This document shows, one piece after another, positions 1 through 11,012 of a stretch of 64,000 nt of DNA. The notes beneath the pieces were generated by a model, which worked only from the letters and a program-made list of their open reading frames with translations, was not told the DNA's origin and made no database searches. Position numbers and translations under genes: made by a program. Within the stretch, counting starts at the first letter, position 1. Each line of letters begins with the position of its first letter. The stretch is from Callaeas wilsoni (Eukaryota > Chordata > Aves > Passeriformes > Callaeidae). The stretch covers positions 1 to 64,000 of the forward strand of contig VWPU01004545.1 of NCBI GenBank assembly GCA_013398955.1. Reading direction: 5' to 3'.

Positions 1-1338
1 GGTCAATCCAGCAAATTCTAAAAGGTGTTGTCAGTGGAGTAGACAGAGGCTTTCTCCCATCTTGTGCCATCTGTCCCTGCCCTTTGTGTAGTGTGCTGGT
101 TTGCACCATGATGATTCTTCTTCACACGCCCTGTGTTGCTGACACCTGCAAAGGCTTCTTTTCTAGGACAATAATCCATGATGTAATCACAATGGATTGT
201 CATTTTAATAACCGATTGACAGATTAATAGAAACATCTCTTCATGCCTTCCTCTTCTAGCTTGTAGAAGAAGACAGTCTTCTCTTCAACGTCCCATCTTT
301 TAAGAAGAGGAAACATTTTTTTTTTCTTCTCTCGCCTAAAGGATACAGCACAAGGCCTCTTCTCCTTTCCTGACTGCAGTTGTGGTCATTCAGAAAGGTG
401 ACCTATTTTTGTCTCCCATTAAGACACCCTTTGGGACACAGATGATCCTGGCTATCTCGTCCCTCCTGGGGGAATCATACATGCTCCCAATTTCAGATTA
501 CATCTCAAAGCTTCAACTTTCCTGCTCACCAGCGGGGTTAACTCTACAGGCCTAACTGGATTTGGCACATACACACCCTTTATCTCTGTTGTGACAGCAG
601 TTAATTAAAGTGACTCAGAAACAGTTTCTCCAAAACAAAGTCGTGTTTATTTGCCAAAGATGTACCCAAAGAAGTGGCCTAAACAGCAAAGAGCCGTAGC
701 TTAGCTTGACCTGCTTGTAGGTCTGGCTCTGCCCCAGACTGCTAGGGAAACCTGCTGCCTGCTGCACCACCTGGCTGCCCAGAGCTCCTCTCTGGTCACG
801 GTTAGTAGCAGCTCATCCCTCCTCCTTGCCTAGCCAGCATCTTTAATCTATGAAGTCCACTGTGATGTCAGCTCTGGCCTGAAGAAGCACCAGCACTGTC
901 TTGCTGAGAGAAGCAAGCCTGGAGCAGACCTCTTTTCTTCAGAGGCACTCACATTGCCTCGTCCTTCTTACTTCCTTTCCATTAAGAGTCTAATTGAATT
1001 TCTTTTGGTTAGTTTGTATCTCAGCAAGACTAAGATATTAATGATGGGCAAAGCCCTAAATCTGGGTAATTGACTGCCACAATTTTGGCCATCATTAATA
1101 AGCATAGGAACTGAAAACAAACATCTCATCCTTGATTAGAAAGATGGAGTGCCTTTCCTAATCACTGCACAAATAGAACTAGTCATAGCACAAAAAATGC
1201 AGTTGCTTAAAGAAAGCATACCATTTCCTCCACATGAAGAAATTAGGTCTGGAAACTCATGAAGGTATTGCTGAACCTGCTTTGATGATTGTAACTTCCA
1301 CACATTGTGAAGCAAGCAGGTCAGAGGCTGTAGCTTAA
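1..1338. other. Intergenic stretch, no gene seen
   Basis: Ordinary AT-rich non-coding DNA with scattered pyrimidine-rich runs. Open frames here are short, lack splice context and match nothing I know. It precedes a poly(A) tract at 1363 and may include the body of a retroposed sequence ending there, but I do not recognise any parent gene. Confidence 0.5.
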
Positions 1339-1382
1339 AATAAACAGGCATGAGCTGGGGGGAAAAAAAAAAAAAAAAAAAA
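1339..1382 (+). pseudogene. Possible retrocopy 3' end: AATAAA followed by a 20-base poly(A) tract
   Basis: An AATAAA hexamer at 1339-1344 is followed 18 bases later by an uninterrupted run of 20 A residues at 1363-1382. This is the spacing of an mRNA polyadenylation site and is the signature left when a processed transcript is reverse-transcribed into the genome. I could not define a parent gene, the 5' end or a target-site duplication. A plain A-rich microsatellite next to a chance AATAAA is the alternative. Confidence 0.25.
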
Positions 1383-4300
1383 GCTTCGTTATGTACCTCT
1401 TGCAGTGCCTACCTAGTCTTGTAAAGCTTTGGGGCAGAAACCTGTAGGGCCAACCCTTAGAAACATTTCCAAATTTATAAAAAACCCCAGTAAGTCTTGT
1501 GTTTTCTGCTCTGTTTATTCAGTATGATAACCAACTTTGATGTACGAAGAAAGCAATAGAGAGACAAGAAATAAAGCAAGATCTTTCAGGTCACTGAGAA
1601 AGAAACACTATAGGCATATAGCAACTTACTGGTGATGCCACATTTGAGATCCCAAGAAAATTTTTATGTTTTACAAATGATTGATGCATGTTAATGAAAT
1701 AATAAGTCATTAAAAAACAGTTTTCTTCCTTAAGGAATGTTTTCTTTGTCTTTCTCTTACACAGTTTTCTTGGATATTTGTCTCCTAAACTTGTGAAGGG
1801 AATGCTTCACTCATATTAAAAACTTTACTTCATTTATTAAAAGGCAAAATAGGGTTCCTTTTTTTTATATGCCTTTTCATTCTTTTTATTGTTCTTGGCA
1901 TATTTTCATTGCTTACACTTAAGGTTTTCAAGTATTAGTGCCAGACTATGAAAGCAAATATTCTTTTTATATTCCAGTAGTTTAAAAAATGCAGTGTATT
2001 TATTTCCTCTTCTTTTTTTTCTCCATTATTCAGTTTTGGGCACTGAGTATATGAAAACCTTTATTTGAGTGTCTCAGACATTTTAGTGTTTCTGATAGAG
2101 AGAGACAGTATAATTCTGTATGCTCAATATTAAAATAAAGGTTGGTATTTGTGACATTCACAGTGCTACTTTCCTCAGGTTGTGACACTGGGAATGCTTG
2201 AATTATGATTTTATTTTTGATCATACTTTCACCCCTGGTCCTTTAAAAGTCTGAAAACCCTTACTTTATTGAGGTATTAGGGGGTGCTCAGAATCTCCTA
2301 GAGCCCTTGTAGCAATTAAAACCCGCTGGGACCATGGCAGCACTCTAAGAACAGGTAAGTTTAAGAAGAAAAAAACCATTATGGAATAATAATTTTTGGC
2401 TGTGAAAGAGATTGCATACATTGACTTGTAGACAGCCATTGCTGTCTGCTGGGTTTACTGTGCCTGGTTTGAACCTCAGAGCAATGTTTGGTCATGGGGT
2501 AATGAAGCACATCGCAGGATCATGGGCTAATTTCAGCTTTAGTTTCTGAAGCAAGGCTTTAAGCAATTAGCTTTTTGGAACGGAAGTTTGTAGGGTTTGG
2601 AAAGCACTGTTTTAATCTAGTTTTTACAGCTTGCTCTCCTACTAAAATGTAACTAAAGTTTGTACCCTAAGGGAACACTGTTGAACATTACCTCCTGATT
2701 GCCCTCTAGTTCTAAAGATATTACCTCCTAATAACACTGTTTTTGTTGTTGTTCAGAAATCTGCTGGCCTTTATGAAGTGATGCAATTTGTCTGAGAAGA
2801 GAATAATTCTTACCTGAACTGTGACATGGAAAGTGCTTGGCTTGGAACACTATGATTTTTATGCATGGACTTTATTTTCATGCTGACTTTTTTTAAAAAA
2901 AGAAAATAATGACAGAAATAACAAATAAAACCATTATTTATAGTATAGTTTATAAGAAATGCCTTTTCTAGGAATTAAACACAGAATTGAAAGTTACTCT
3001 ATATGGTGTTCAACAAAGACCGATTCTTCAAGGACTCTACCCTCAAAAAGAAAAAAAAAGAAGCAAAGCAGAATATGGATGTTTTTAATTCCTTAACCAA
3101 CATTTTATGTTCACATTATCAAAATTTAGTTTATCTTTTTGACAGAGAAAGATGTCTTGTGATGGCAATGTTTTATGTCAGGACAGCTCCCCTGTGCAGG
3201 TCAACAAACAGCATGAGTTGTTCTCAGCATGTAGTTCAGATTCAGGTAAGTTAATAGACTTGCTACATTTTTAAAACATCTAAAAGTGAAATAAGAAATA
3301 CATTTCTGCATGAGATTTCCTGATCTCCATTTTCTTCTTGAATCATTTAGGCTTCCTGATTGTCCAAACATTATCTCCAAACCTGTAGCAAAGCTGTTGG
3401 GGTTTAAGCACTTTGGACATCTATAGAGATGCCTAGACTTCTGTACCATTCTGCTCTAACATGGGGGTCATGGGGCATAAGATGGGAGACATGCAGCAGT
3501 GAATCAAGCTCTTTTCAAATATTCTTCATAGTTTTTAGTGATGAGTGTTGCTCAGTTTGTGTCCATGCTTGTATGTTCATGTGTCTGTATATATGTATCC
3601 ATTAGATATTATTTAATTTAAATATTGCTCACTTTGCTGTGATGTGCATTGCTAAATCAGCACAGTACAGAACTTTTCCTTCAGAATTTATTGATGGTCT
3701 AAAACCATTGCTGGTAATTGGAGGAAGATGCCATTCTCCTGATCTTTACAAATATCCTTTGCAGTCTCCAATGGATTAAATTTGTTATGGTTATGGCTGA
3801 TAGCTAAATGCTATACTTAATCATTTAATATTAATTTATATGGCAGACAGTGACAGCTCCAAAAAGGTTTCCTTCCCTTCTTGTGTCAGGAAACCTCTCT
3901 GTCAATCACTTTAAATAACATTTCTGAAACAGAATGCAAGCAAAACATCATCTTTGCAATAGTAGACCTAACGGTTAATCTTAGCAGATGTTTCTTATGA
4001 AAGTTTTCTGTTTGCCAATTTCAAACTTTCTTTCTATCAGATATAACTAGGACAACATCTCAGTGACATTTCAGTTTTTGATTTGTTTTTTTTCTTATTT
4101 ATTTACTTCCTCTCTTTTTACTGAGAAAAATATAGTGAAAACTAGTTTGCAGGAATATAATTTAAAGGATTTTTTTTCCTTATCACTTCAGAGGTAAACC
4201 AATTTTAATTCTTCATTATTATTTTTAGGGTACACTCTAATCAGAAGATCAATTTTAAAAAATTAGTTATTTTATGTGAGAAAGTTGCATAAAACTGGTT

Positions 4301-4620
4301 AGTTTTACTTGTCTTTCAGTAAAGATGTGTCAGAACTGGCATATAGGAGCTGCTGTTCATTGTCTCACAAGGGTTATGAGAATTGTTTTTCTGGCAAATT
4401 GCATTCACTGCTTGTGTAAGGATTATTCCAGCAATAGTTTTTTACCCCCTTGGAAAATTCCTCCACCATACTAGTACTGTTAGCACTGGAAGCAGTAACA
4501 TGGACCAAGTTCAGATGGTTTCTAGTGCTTGACTTAAAACATTGCCAATATGTTGTGTAGTTGGGCAGCTCACCACTGGCAAACAATTCTTCTTTTATGC
4601 CTGTTTAGTACCAGAATTCT
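1383..4620. other. Intergenic stretch, no gene seen
   Basis: AT-rich non-coding sequence with many T-rich runs and an A-rich simple stretch around 3045-3062. No conserved protein motif, RNA gene or repeat family was recognised. Short open frames are interrupted and show no convincing splice context. Confidence 0.5.
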
Positions 4621-4657
4621 GTGTTGGAAGTATATCCGTGTTGGAAATATATCCATG
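4621..4657. repeat. Small direct repeat, about 18-bp unit, two copies
   Basis: The word GTGTTGGAAGTATATCC is followed directly by GTGTTGGAAATATATCC, which differs at one base. This is a minimal two-copy tandem duplication, probably from replication slippage. Confidence 0.7.
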
Positions 4658-4820
4658 GAGCTGTGGTATTAGTCTGGTTATGCTTCATTACATTTTTCAG
4701 TGACAGAATTTAGAGCACTTTAGATACTGATCCAACCTGGTTAGAAAGCAGTGAGATTTTGCATCTTCACTTAGTGCCTGGCCTATGCATCTGTCGTGTG
4801 CTAAATCTCCAAAGCCACGC

Positions 4821-4851
4821 TTATGTCACTCACTGTGAGTGAGTGACATAA
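4821..4851. repeat. Perfect inverted repeat, 14-bp arms, 3-nt loop
   Basis: TTATGTCACTCACT at 4821-4834 is followed by GTG and then its exact reverse complement AGTGAGTGACATAA at 4838-4851. The stem is perfect, but at 31 bases overall it is too short for a typical microRNA precursor. It may be a cruciform-prone site or a palindromic binding site: the arms contain TGTCACTCA/TGAGTGACA, related to nuclear-receptor or AP-1-like half sites. No function is claimed. Confidence 0.8.
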
Positions 4852-7056
4852 TCCTGACCAGTAAGGGAAGAATTTGGGACATACTACAAACTTTGCAATA
4901 TATAAAACTTATTGCTGATCCTGTAGTGTTTTTCAATTTAGATTAATGAGACTACTGTATATTAACTGCAGAAATCCCTTACCATAAAATTAGGTAACTA
5001 AGATGTAGGGAAGCATTTCCAGGGCAGGGAGAGTGGCTGGTTTGTCTTTGGGAGGCTGTAAAGAAATCACCTTCCTACAGCTCCATCTCTAAGGCACATG
5101 GGTTTCCCCTAGTCTTCAGGCATCCCTCACAACACAGAGGAAATATTTCCATTTCCAGGGGACTGATATGCCCCATTATTTCTGTTAACAGATGTGACAT
5201 TTGTGGCATTTAGCCACGTGCTACAGGACTGTTTGTTCTATAAGCATTTTGTTTCTAGGGTTCAACATTTATGACAAAGCATGTATATGCTTTTTTGTCT
5301 TTATGGAAGCTTGAAAATATATTACAAAAGACATGTCACAACCTTTACAAAATACTTAAGCGTATTATTATTATTGCACTAGCACTGTCCCTGTCCCTGC
5401 CTGTACTTGAGCTATGCCAGGTGATGGCGAGAAGCACCAAAGTCCTCAGAGAGAGGACTCAGAGAGCTCTCAGCTGGTGAGTGGCTCCAAGCTGTCCCCC
5501 AGAAAGAAGGAGCCTGGCTTTGTGCTGATGGTAGGACTGTGCTGTCAAGAGCAACTTGGTTGCTGAAAGCCTTTTCTAAAATAAAATCTACGGTAATTTG
5601 TGACTCCTTGGTTTGCCACAGAGAAAAGTGTCGACCGAGGGACATTGGAATGGAACACCAGCCTCACTCCACAATTTGTCCTATACCTTCATTTGCAAAG
5701 AAGTATTGAGCAGCACGCACGGACGCCTGCAAATCCTAGAGGGACAATGAAAAATGCAGTGAGTCAGGCTTACTCATGCTATAGAGAAACTTGGAGACAC
5801 CAGGCATTGGGCATTGCCAATATTTTATGATACTCACTCCTGTTGTCAATGTGACACCAGTGCACAAAGAGGTATTTCCCATGGTTGAGTGAGGTACTAA
5901 GTTCTGTAAGGAAGAGCAGGACATTGTGGGAAAATATGTGCCATGTCACATACCTAACACTTGGCAAGTCTGAGGTAATAGTTATGCCTAAGATAACAGC
6001 AGCTAATGCAGTGGAAGCAGGTAGAGCATGCAAAACACTCAGTATGCCCTGAGGTCACTGAACACTCCTGTGACTAGATATGCCCACCCTCAGATCAAGT
6101 AAGGATTAGAGGAAAGGTGTAGCTGACATGTATCAAAAAGGATAAAAACCCCAACCAAAACATAAAAAACCCCAGCCCTTAACCTACTGAGTTCAGAAGC
6201 AGAAGGAAATAAAAATATCAAGCTGAAACTCTTTCAAAAAGGACAGGTGTGTGAGTAGTTCCTGCTGAAGGGAGGTATAATGTTGTTTACATTGCTGCTC
6301 TTAAGCAAGACTTCACTTTGGCACCTCCCAGAGCATAAATATTGTGATTTTTAATGAAAGCAGCTGCAGGACATTTAATAATAAGGACAATATCTTTGGA
6401 TCAGAATATATTGACACAGGCTATGTTAACCCTGTTAATGAAGTAATGTTCTTTTTCTGTTTCTATATTCAACAGCAGGGTTTAGTAAGGCAGAAATATT
6501 TTAGGCTTTTTTCCTGTGTGTAACTCCCTCTACATTCTGATCCCTTAAAATATATGCAAATGAGTAGTTGCTATTGTGGGTCAGAATGTCCAGCTGAATA
6601 ATCTGGCAAAGTTTGTTTTTAATTAGGTCCCCTATTTCACCAAAATGAGCAAATATGGAGGAATCTTCTCTAGAGAATAATGGCAACAAACTGGGTACTG
6701 TAAGCTCAGTAAGGAGTCCAGTTAATCAAGCATAAAAAAACTTCTTAAGGAGAAACCTCTTGGCAAAGTGTTGAGAAGCTGGAGTTTTTTGCAATGAATG
6801 CTACAGGAGATTGCATTTTTAAATGGACAAATACGGTGAACTTGTAAAAGCAGAGAAATTAATTTCTGTGCATCTTCATCCACTATTTGCAAGGTGTAAT
6901 ATCCAGAATGATAATATGGAAACCAGTTCATACATGAAGCTATTTGAGATAGTTACCATTATTGCAGTTGAATTCTACCAAGTTGCTTACAGAACCTGCT
7001 GTCCTAACCAGTCTCAGCCCATCCTTGTCCCCATTGAGGCATCCTGTGCCTGTGCC
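4852..7056. other. Intergenic stretch with one doubly open block
   Basis: Non-coding by appearance. Within 5425-5706 the + strand stays open for 94 codons, and the - strand is also open over much of the same interval. A GTGAGT donor-like site follows CTCAGCTG near 5475. With no recognisable protein and both strands open, I treat this as compositional rather than a gene. Confidence 0.4.
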
Positions 7057-7080
7057 TGGGGCTGGGGCTGGGGCTGGAGC
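7057..7080 (+). repeat. GGGGCT hexamer minisatellite
   Basis: Three and a half copies of GGGGCT (positions 7057-7078) in a locally GC-rich patch. It supplies three G4 runs plus a GG, so it is at best a weak G-quadruplex former. The alanine/glycine-rich open frames crossing it on both strands are by-products of the repeat. Confidence 0.7.
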
Positions 7081-8830
7081 TGTGCTGGTGCCTGTGGACG
7101 CTTGCTCCTGGCTGGGTCAATGGGATGGGTCCTGGCTGCTGGATCCTGTCTGGCTGCCCCCATGGGGAGCTGCCGTAGTCCCGGACACCCTCTCTTGTGA
7201 AACACACTGGTGTCAGACCAGGGCTACATTTGTCATGTAGGAAAGGAACAAAGAAAGTAACCTAGCACGAGCTACCAGAAATGTCCAAGAGAGTTGAAAA
7301 CCCAGTGCATTCCCAGCCCCATGCAAGATAGGCAGCCATCTCCATTATTTGTAGCCTAAGAGTCATTCCCTACTCAGCGGCAATAATGATGCTCCTAATT
7401 ATCCTCTAGTCCTAAGGAGGGAAATATTTAAATAGAGTGCTCGAGAAGGTATGAAACTGGAATTTTATTCAGTTACTTACATCAGTTCTTGAGGTAATGA
7501 AATGCTTGTGCTGACCCTTCTGTATCCCAAACCAGTTGTCAGTGATGAACAGGGAATGAGTACTCCCTCACTTACACACATCACTACACAGCTGGCATTA
7601 GCAAGGCAGAAGAGGACTTGACTTCATCTGAAGCAGATCACACAGATCCGACAAGAGATTGACAAATGTAAATATTAGACAAGAAGGACCAGTGACTGCA
7701 CCCACTACAGCATGGCCCGTTTTTAAAATCTAATAGGCATACCTACCTCATGGGAAAAAAATAGACTATATCAGCTAAACTAACACTGAAATCAAACAGC
7801 AGCTTTTGCTTCGTTATGTGTCCTGAAGGCATGACATAGGCACTGTTTAATGGTGTAGGTCTCTGAGATACCTGATGAGCATGAACTACATTTCAGTAAA
7901 AAAGTAATGTAACAGAATTTTGCTTTTCTTAAAAAATACATGTTAATATAATTTTTAAGCCAAGGGCATGAATTGGGTGGAACATTTAAACTCAGGGCTT
8001 CCAAATGCAATACAACTATTACCTTTTTCTTTTTTGGCTGTATTCCTCAGTGGCCTTCTAAAACTTTCAAACCATTTCGGCCACTTTGAAAAAAGGCATA
8101 AAGATCTCAGAGACATGTAACCTCCACACACTTAAGGAAAGCCAGTGTTTGGAGAGTGGAATAAGACTAAGAGGGGTGTCCCTGCTGAGGAAAAGCCTGG
8201 CGCATAAGGGCACCCGTTGGCTAATGGTGATGTGGGTGGCAGCTGCCTGGCTGTCACAGAGACAGTTCACAGTCAGACACGGTACAACCTGCCCCACCAC
8301 AGGTATTAATGACGAAGCACAGCGTGGAAGCTGAGGGCTTTTTGAGGTGTGGGGAAGTTAAATGTTAATGGAAAGGGTAAGCTGTAAAAAGTCGTCTTGG
8401 AAAAATGCAAACTTAAAAGGAAAAAAGTGATTCAGCAGTTTTCATGGAATCATCACTTGTTGGTATTTAAAATTATCACAGTACAGGATTAATAAAAAAT
8501 TCTCTATCTGGTAGTGCAGCACATTATCTTGCTAAGTTACCATGATGCCTTAATGAGCAAAAAAAGTATTTTTCAAATGACTGGAGGATTCAGAGGACCA
8601 TAATTCACACTGCCTGAAATACAGCTCAATTTCTTTTTGAAAGGAGCCTTTCTCACAAGATTCCTGGCACTTCTTGGGTACAGCTGGATCAGAAATAAAA
8701 TACAAATAGCCTCTCTTTGAATTCAGTGTTCCTTCTCTGGCCACAACATCAATTAGGAAGTCAGCAAGGGTGTGTACGTGTGTGGGTAGATAAATGAATA
8801 AGTAAGATTACTTGAGTTATTCCCATAGAT
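7081..8830. other. Intergenic stretch, no gene seen
   Basis: A GC-richer patch to about 7200 returns to ordinary AT-rich DNA. A short GT-rich run lies near 8768-8785. Nothing recognisable in either strand. Confidence 0.45.
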
Positions 8831-9070
8831 TTAACTGCCACCTTTGTGATGATGACTCTAAAAATCTATTTCCAACCTCTCCCACTTTCTTATATAATAC
8901 CAGATGTGTCACTGGTGTCTTCCTCAATCAAATCTTCTTTATCTTAATTCTTCCCTGGGCTTCTGCCAGGTCACATAGCTTCATAAAAGTCCTGAAATCC
9001 ATTCCCACAGCCACTGATATGATTCATCCTGTGACTCGTTTTTATCTCAGCTGTTGCAGGTTCTTTGTTT
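8831..9070 (+). mobile_element. Ancient L2/L3-type LINE relic (reverse transcriptase, 3' part)
   Basis: From about 8831 the sequence reads like a decayed non-LTR reverse transcriptase of the L2/L3/CR1 group. The stretch GATGATGACTCTAAAAATCT translates as DDDSKN followed by a LFPTSPTF-like run, in the position where active elements have the catalytic YADD box followed by Q-[IL]-Y. Further on, TGACTCGTTTTTATCTCAG matches the conserved segment before the 'DYCN' region of these enzymes. The frame is broken and the YADD tyrosine/alanine are lost, so the element is dead. Family assignment is from remembered consensus patterns only. Confidence 0.55.
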
Positions 9071-10889
9071 CTATTTGCAGTTTGTAAAGCCTGCACTTGC
9101 ACAACTAGTCATGTTGGTTATAGGCACTAGTAAAATCCCATCCTTTCACTGACAGAGGACAAAGGACCTGAGTGCAATGAAATTGCCAGTTTATTGTCAC
9201 CTTTGAGAATCTAGTCAATTTTATTAACTCTGATTTTCTTAATTAATGCAGCTTAGAGGGTCAGAACATGAACAAGCTTATTTGGTCTCTTCATATTTTT
9301 ATGATAGCTGGTCAGTTGTGGGAAACTCAGATTTACTTCCCATCTGATGGCAGTGCCCCATGGGGCTTTAGATACCACTTTGAGTGGCAGAGGATGTAAG
9401 ACAGGATTCAGGGGTGCTATGCTTGATAGTACATATCTATAAAGAACAAATAGATTTTCATTTATTCCCTACCTCCAGCTATCTAGTAACTCTCTTATTT
9501 TCCCTTGCTGGACATCCACAATGGGAAAGCATATTCACTCAGATCATCCAAACTGAAGTGATACATCCTCATATCCAATAGAGGGTCTTCTGTCTGTTTC
9601 TTTAGGTGGTATTTGGGAATGGCTTTCAGAAGAGTTACTATTCATAATAAAGTATTTGCTGCAGATGCTGATGAAGACCCTATTGTGTTCAACAGTGTTC
9701 ATATTTCCAGTATCTCTAACAAACTTGCCAAATCAGAGAGAAATGCAAGGAGCTAAAGGGCACTGCTGAGTCAAGTACACCCCATGGGTGGCAGTCCTGA
9801 TGAGGGAAACCATGATCATCCAAAACTCAGTTCCTTGCTTTTTCCACTGGCTCAATATCATTGACAGACACTATGGTTTACAAATCCCCTTAAAAATAAA
9901 GAGCGAGAGATGGAAAATGCATTTCAAAACAAGCCCATAATAGCATTTTCCAGGCTCATCCTTCTAATTGTCCTGTTACACTTGTAGGGTTAAAAGACAA
10001 GAAAAAGTAATTACTACAGAAACAGACACATCGTAGTATTTGTGTTCAGTTGATGATTTTGGGCAGGACTCAGGAAAAAGACTTCAACTGCCAGGCTGTG
10101 AATGCATCTATTTTTTCTTGCCCGTTTCCTGCAGGAGAACACAGGGAGCCGGATAGCAAACTGCAGAGTGTGCAGACCTTGGACTCAAGCATGGCACTCC
10201 CAAATTAAGCTGTTCGCCTTTTTTTATTTGGAAGTGTCTCAATGCCCTGAAAGGGTTATAGTCCTCTGCAGTCACTGAGCCCAAAGACTTGGCTTGGCTG
10301 TAGATCAAGCGCGTGAAGAACGTGTGACCTTCTAAACACAGAAAACCTTTGTCGTGAAATGAACTCAAGTAGCAACACAGAAATTTGTACTGGGAATAAC
10401 TAGTGCCTCTCTAGTTCTGCCATGAAGGGATATATAGTTCAGCCAGTGTTTCTCACAGGCAATTGTTACTTTGTTAACCTAAATTTTCCAGGGCTCTTCC
10501 TGAGTCCTTGGGTTAAACAGGTATCACCAGATAAAGAGAGGACACTCATCTGTTCCCACACGTAGAACCAAGGGAGGAATTAATTGTTTCTTATTATCTG
10601 CTTCCAAAGGCAGGCCCTCCCCTCAGTGAATGAGACAAGAAACAATGTCATAGCATCATAATTTGAAAGGGTAAGGGCATAAACCTTACTATTTGGATCT
10701 TCCTCTCTTGCCCCTCCAATCTGACTGCCAACATCTGGATGTAATTTTCTTCCTCTCTGATGAGACAGGTTCTGCAAAGGAGAAGAACTTTGGTGCTATA
10801 AAAATATTGACCTGGAAAAAGCCTGTATGAAATCTTCTGTATGAAATCCTAAAACCTGATTACAAACATTAATGAAAAGTGTTTCACAA
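9071..10889. other. Intergenic stretch, no gene seen
   Basis: Non-coding AT-rich DNA between two ancient repeats. A minus-strand open frame at 10108-10368 has no start context, no recognisable domain and no clear splice sites. I do not call it. Confidence 0.45.
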
Positions 10890-11012
10890 CTTTCTTGTCA
10901 GACAGGTAATTGTTATTATCATCAGTTGATGTCTTGCACAAACTGGGACAAAGATTATGTGAGTTGCTCAAAGTGACAGAGATGAGAACAGCATCCGACT
11001 CCCAGTGCCACG
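10890..11012 (+). mobile_element. MIR-type SINE relic
   Basis: The order of words fits a remembered MIR consensus: GGTAATTGTTATTATCATCA, then AAACTGGGACAAAGATTATG, then TGAGTTGCTCAAAGTGACAG, then GCATCCGACTCCCAGT. In MIRs these correspond to the T-rich lead-in, the AAACTGAGGCACAGAG segment, the GACTTGCCCAAGGTCAC core and the GAACCCAGGTCT tail. Divergence is high, as expected for a very old amniote SINE. It is non-autonomous and depends on L2 machinery. Core MIR sequences are sometimes exapted as enhancers. Confidence 0.6.

Noticed and set aside
5412..5830. Overlapping open frames on both strands, one with a GTGAGT donor-like site
   Set aside because: No recognisable protein, no clear acceptor, and both strands open, so composition is the simpler explanation.
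6962..7240. Glycine/alanine-rich open frames on both strands
   Set aside because: Generated by the GGGGCT repeat and adjacent GC-rich sequence; open on both strands.
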